Of a stretch of DNA of 64,000 nt, positions 61,331-64,000 are shown piece after piece; position 1 is the stretch's first letter; every line of letters starts with the position of its first letter. The stretch spans positions 12,997,397 to 13,061,396 of the forward strand of contig NC_134652.1 in assembly GCF_030463565.1 (NCBI RefSeq), given 5' to 3'. Position numbers and translations under genes: made by a program. A model generated the notes under the pieces. It saw nothing but the letters and a program-made list of their open reading frames with translations, did not search any database and was not told the DNA's origin. Source of the DNA: Pelecanus crispus (Eukaryota; Chordata; Aves; Pelecaniformes; Pelecanidae).

Positions 61331-63599
61331 AGATACTGAAGTCATCTGGGGTTTTCAGAAGGGAAGTACTAGAGGAAGAGCTCATAAGTGATATTTGTGT
61401 GTTAAACATTCAGCCTTGACCAGTGTGAAGGGCCACTTCCATTGTCTTGGTTAAAGCACTTTGGTAGAGAAAATGGAGATGAAGAATGGGTGCAAGATGG
61501 GGTGCAGCTGGCAAAGGCCACCCTAGATCCTCAGAATGAAGGATAATCTGCTGGCTGGGCTGCAGAACCATCAAGGGAAAGAGGAGCTGCTATAGGAGGG
61601 ATCAGGCACATTAATTACTGGCTGGTAACTGGCCATGGTAGACATCTGGCAGCATGATCTATACAGCTGTGACCCCCCTGCATCTGGATGTGCAGAGATA
61701 GGCCTCTACAGTACCCATACTGGAGACAGGTACATGATCATGTGTCAAAAGCAGGAGTTTCAACAGAAATCTGAATTCAAGTGCAAAGTCATTCCTAATT
61801 GAAGTGTGCATAGGGAGTCAAAGGTGCTTTAGAGCAAAGCTGACACTTTGCTGTCTGTTCTGCCAGTTTTAGGACCACACATGCTAACTGAGCCAGCCTG
61901 AGAATGTGGTGAGGCTGGGGATGTATCTGGCTTGGTGGAGGTGGGCTCAACTCCAAATCTATCACCTGTCCCCCCTCCTTGGTGATGCGCACTGGCCCAT
62001 CTGTGAGCATACATGAGTGACACAGCCATGGGTTTGCCTGTTGTTCTGGGCATTAGGTTTGTGACTGCTATAATCAAACTGTCCCCTGCCTGGCCTTAGA
62101 TGAAAGATATGAGGTGATTTTTTGTTCTAAAATTAAACAGCTTTGTTCCACCAAGATCACATCACAAAGGAAAAAGAACAAAGAGTTCCTTTTTCTGTCT
62201 CGCCTCCCTTTGCAGAGTTGACCCACACAGTGGAGTACGTCAGATACCTCCTGGTCATACACCTCACAGAGGTGCCTGAGCAAATGTAAAAGGAGCTGTA
62301 CATACTGAGTAGGAGAAAGAAAATCAGCTCAAGCTTCTTCTTGGGACCATCCATGTTGGTTTGACAGTTACCTGGACTCTGATGCTAACTCCTCACAATG
62401 TCTTTGGGCAGCAGGGAGGATGCTTGGAAGAGAGAACAGAGCCCTATACCTACTTGATTAGGCTTGTCTCCGCATCTCTCTTCCTAGGGAAGTGGAGAGA
62501 TTTAAGGGAGATCCCCAACTGCTGAAAAATTTGAAGGGTTTAGACTAGCTGGATTAAGACATGCTAGCGTTCACAACAAACTAAAGGTTCAGTCTAGCTA
62601 ACACTTGCTAACCAGTCATTTCTGACTTACTGGCATGAAAAACATCAGGTTATAGGTAAATCTATAGGGTAGCATTTGTCATGACTAGAATTAGGTAAAA
62701 TGAATATCTTTAGTTTCAAAGAAGGATGATGTAACAACCCAATTTGCATCATCATATGCTGTAAGCATGAGTGTTAAAATGAAAGTAGCCAAAGCCATTA
62801 TGGCATAGGTCTTAAAATAGTTAATCTATAACAATAGAGAGCAAATGTGGAAGGACTAGCAATAAGCAAGGAAATTAAATTTCTGAAAAGGATCTAGCAA
62901 TTTGCTGGCATCAATATGTTATAGACACAGCTGCTGTCTATAGCTGTCTATAGACAGTTGAGAGCTGTCCAGCTCTCGAGGTACGCCTACTGCAGTGCCA
63001 AGCTGAGGTACCTGGAGGTAATATGCCCTTTGTAGCATAATACTGAAATTACACTAATTATTCCTGCTTCTTGAAAGGACTAATTAGCTCAAAAGTAGAG
63101 TCATGCAGAAAGGCTATGTACCTTTCAGGGTCTCAGTTACCTTTTTATCACCTGAGGCCATTTGGACATATTGGCTAATTCAGGCAGAGTGGGTTCAGAT
63201 ACCTCTGTATCATTGCACGTTGCCTTTAGCATTTGTCAGCTTTCAGGAAAAGAACAAACAATGGGTAATTAACTTCATATTTTTTTTTATAGACTTTGAT
63301 TTCACTGGCTGTTGTAAGGGAGCGAAACAGTGTGATCTTTTCAATCTTGCCTCTTTAAATTCATGACAGACAGCTAGCTGCATCTTGAGTGGGAGATGTT
63401 TTGTCTCTGCCAATGACTTCTGAGCTGAAAAGAGTATCCAGCGAGCAGTTACCTTTGCTCATATTGTGTATTATTGGGTATTTATTTTAATTTTTTTTTT
63501 GTGGTAATGGCCTGTTTCTTCATATAGGTGTATGGTTTCCTGGGAAAAGCAAAAATCATATTGGCCATTTAGGTAGTTAAATTAGAAACAACTTTAACA
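61331..63599 (+). other. intron 1 segment, non-coding
   Basis: No exon or RNA gene is recognised. The first few hundred bases could be further degraded CR1 but the match is lost. Around 61650-62280 the sequence is unremarkable apart from short open frames without motifs. Two neighbouring palindromes at 62944-62977 are listed separately. Confidence 0.45.
62944..62977. repeat. two adjacent perfect palindromes
   Basis: CTGTCTATAGACAG (62944-62957) is a perfect 14-bp palindrome. Two bases later GAGAGCTG-TC-CAGCTCTC (62960-62977) forms an 8-bp stem with a 2-nt loop. A partial copy CTGTCTATAG also lies at 62934-62943, so the first palindrome arose beside a 10-bp direct repeat. No known element is recognised. 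Confidence 0.7.
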
Positions 63600-63760
63600 G
63601 TATGGATAAGCATTGGAACAAGTTATTTAAAGATATGGTAGACTCACTATCTCATGAAGCCGTCATCAAGATTGGTACTTCTCTACAAGAGATTTTCCAG
63701 CCCAAAGCAGGTGTTGGGTTTAATGTGAGAGTCTGAAGGATGCTCTTTGATCTGCATTAC
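63600..63760 (+). mobile_element. ancient CR1-like fragment
   Basis: A block resembling GCATTGGAACAAGTTATTTA then GATATGGTAGACTCACTATC corresponds to the CR1 3' motif 'TGGAACAGGTTGCCCAGAGA...GGTTGTGGAGTCTCC', and is followed by an AAGCAGGTGTTGGGTTT block at about 63705. It is old and diverged, in sense orientation. Boundaries are approximate. Confidence 0.5.
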
Positions 63761-64000
63761 CGAAAAAGGCAGATATAACCTTAAAGTCTGTGGGTCTGAT
63801 GAAATTGCAATAGTCCAGTAGACAGTGAGAATCTCAGTACTCTCCTGTGTGTCCAGTGCTGGTACAACTGAGAGCTTGGCTAAGGGACTACGGAGGTTTC
63901 TGGAACAATCAGCTCTTACCTAAAAAAATGAAATAATGTTAGATGAGAGCTAAAAGTTCTACATGTGTGTTTGCAATTCCTTTTTCTCTTGTGTCTCTCA
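63761..64000 (+). other. end of window, intronic
   Basis: Non-coding; no feature is recognised in the last 240 bp. Confidence 0.4.

Larger units (their letters stand above)
11581..64000 (+). other. intron 1 of the SORCS gene (partial, at least 52.4 kb)
   Basis: Everything after the donor at 11581 is interpreted as first intron. I looked for the next expected coding motif (VILILTKLYD...SLWRSTDYGTTYEK) among the translated frames of both strands and did not see it, so exon 2 lies outside the window. Very large first introns are known for SORCS1 and SORCS3. The intron contains only old repeats, one solo LTR, simple sequence and possible regulatory elements. A nested non-coding RNA cannot be excluded from sequence alone. 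Confidence 0.8.

Noticed and set aside
1..64000. CRISPR arrays, operons, phage or bacterial mobile systems
   Set aside because: No regularly spaced repeats and no prokaryotic gene structure; the repeat content is that of a vertebrate nuclear genome.

Overview
This window reads as a vertebrate nuclear genome, most likely a bird outside the chicken lineage. It has long AT-leaning non-coding stretches, a single CpG island, and truncated CR1 retroposons, one of which ends in the avian-type CR1 3' terminus (ATTCTATGATTCTA on the minus strand). It also holds old MIR-type SINEs and a 556-bp solo retroviral LTR with a perfect 5-bp target duplication. From memory this LTR resembles families common in neoavian (songbird-type) genomes. 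No bacterial-type operon, CRISPR array, tRNA or rRNA was found.

Only one protein-coding segment can be supported: exon 1 of a plus-strand VPS10p-domain receptor gene of the SORCS group. Coding runs from the ATG at 10930 to a GTGAGT donor at 11581, giving 217 codons that end in splice phase 0. It encodes a signal peptide, a long low-complexity propeptide with a polybasic (furin-type) site, and the highly conserved start of the VPS10p domain. SORCS3 is my preferred paralogue because a GAEIT motif sits at the end of the signal peptide. SORCS1 is the main alternative because of the RF..EELRL.STTFAL motif just before the conserved block.

Layout: 1 to about 10.39 kb is upstream flank with a degraded CR1 (about 4.1-4.7 kb) and a MIR-like SINE (about 9.0 kb). 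About 10.39-12.08 kb is the CpG island. It contains the promoter, a CT tract, a 116-bp almost pure purine tract in the presumed 5' leader, an 11-codon upstream ORF, coding exon 1, and the start of intron 1 with a poly-T tract, a G-quadruplex motif and a 56-bp tandem duplication. From 11581 to the end (at least 52.4 kb) I see only intron 1, and no second coding exon was recognised. A very long first intron is what I would expect for SORCS1 or SORCS3. The intron carries CR1 fragments (about 16.3, 27.7, 61.0 and 63.6 kb), a MIR (about 44.1 kb), homopolymer runs and the solo LTR (59600-60155). It also has candidate regulatory spots, the best being three POU-class III-like sites at 20940-21004 and a consensus CRE inside the LTR.

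No clearly novel multi-gene system is present. The points worth following are regulatory: the leader architecture, the POU-site cluster, and the LTR-borne CRE lying in sense orientation within a neuronal receptor gene. Calls to repeat families and comparisons with human paralogues come from memory of consensus features, not from a search.
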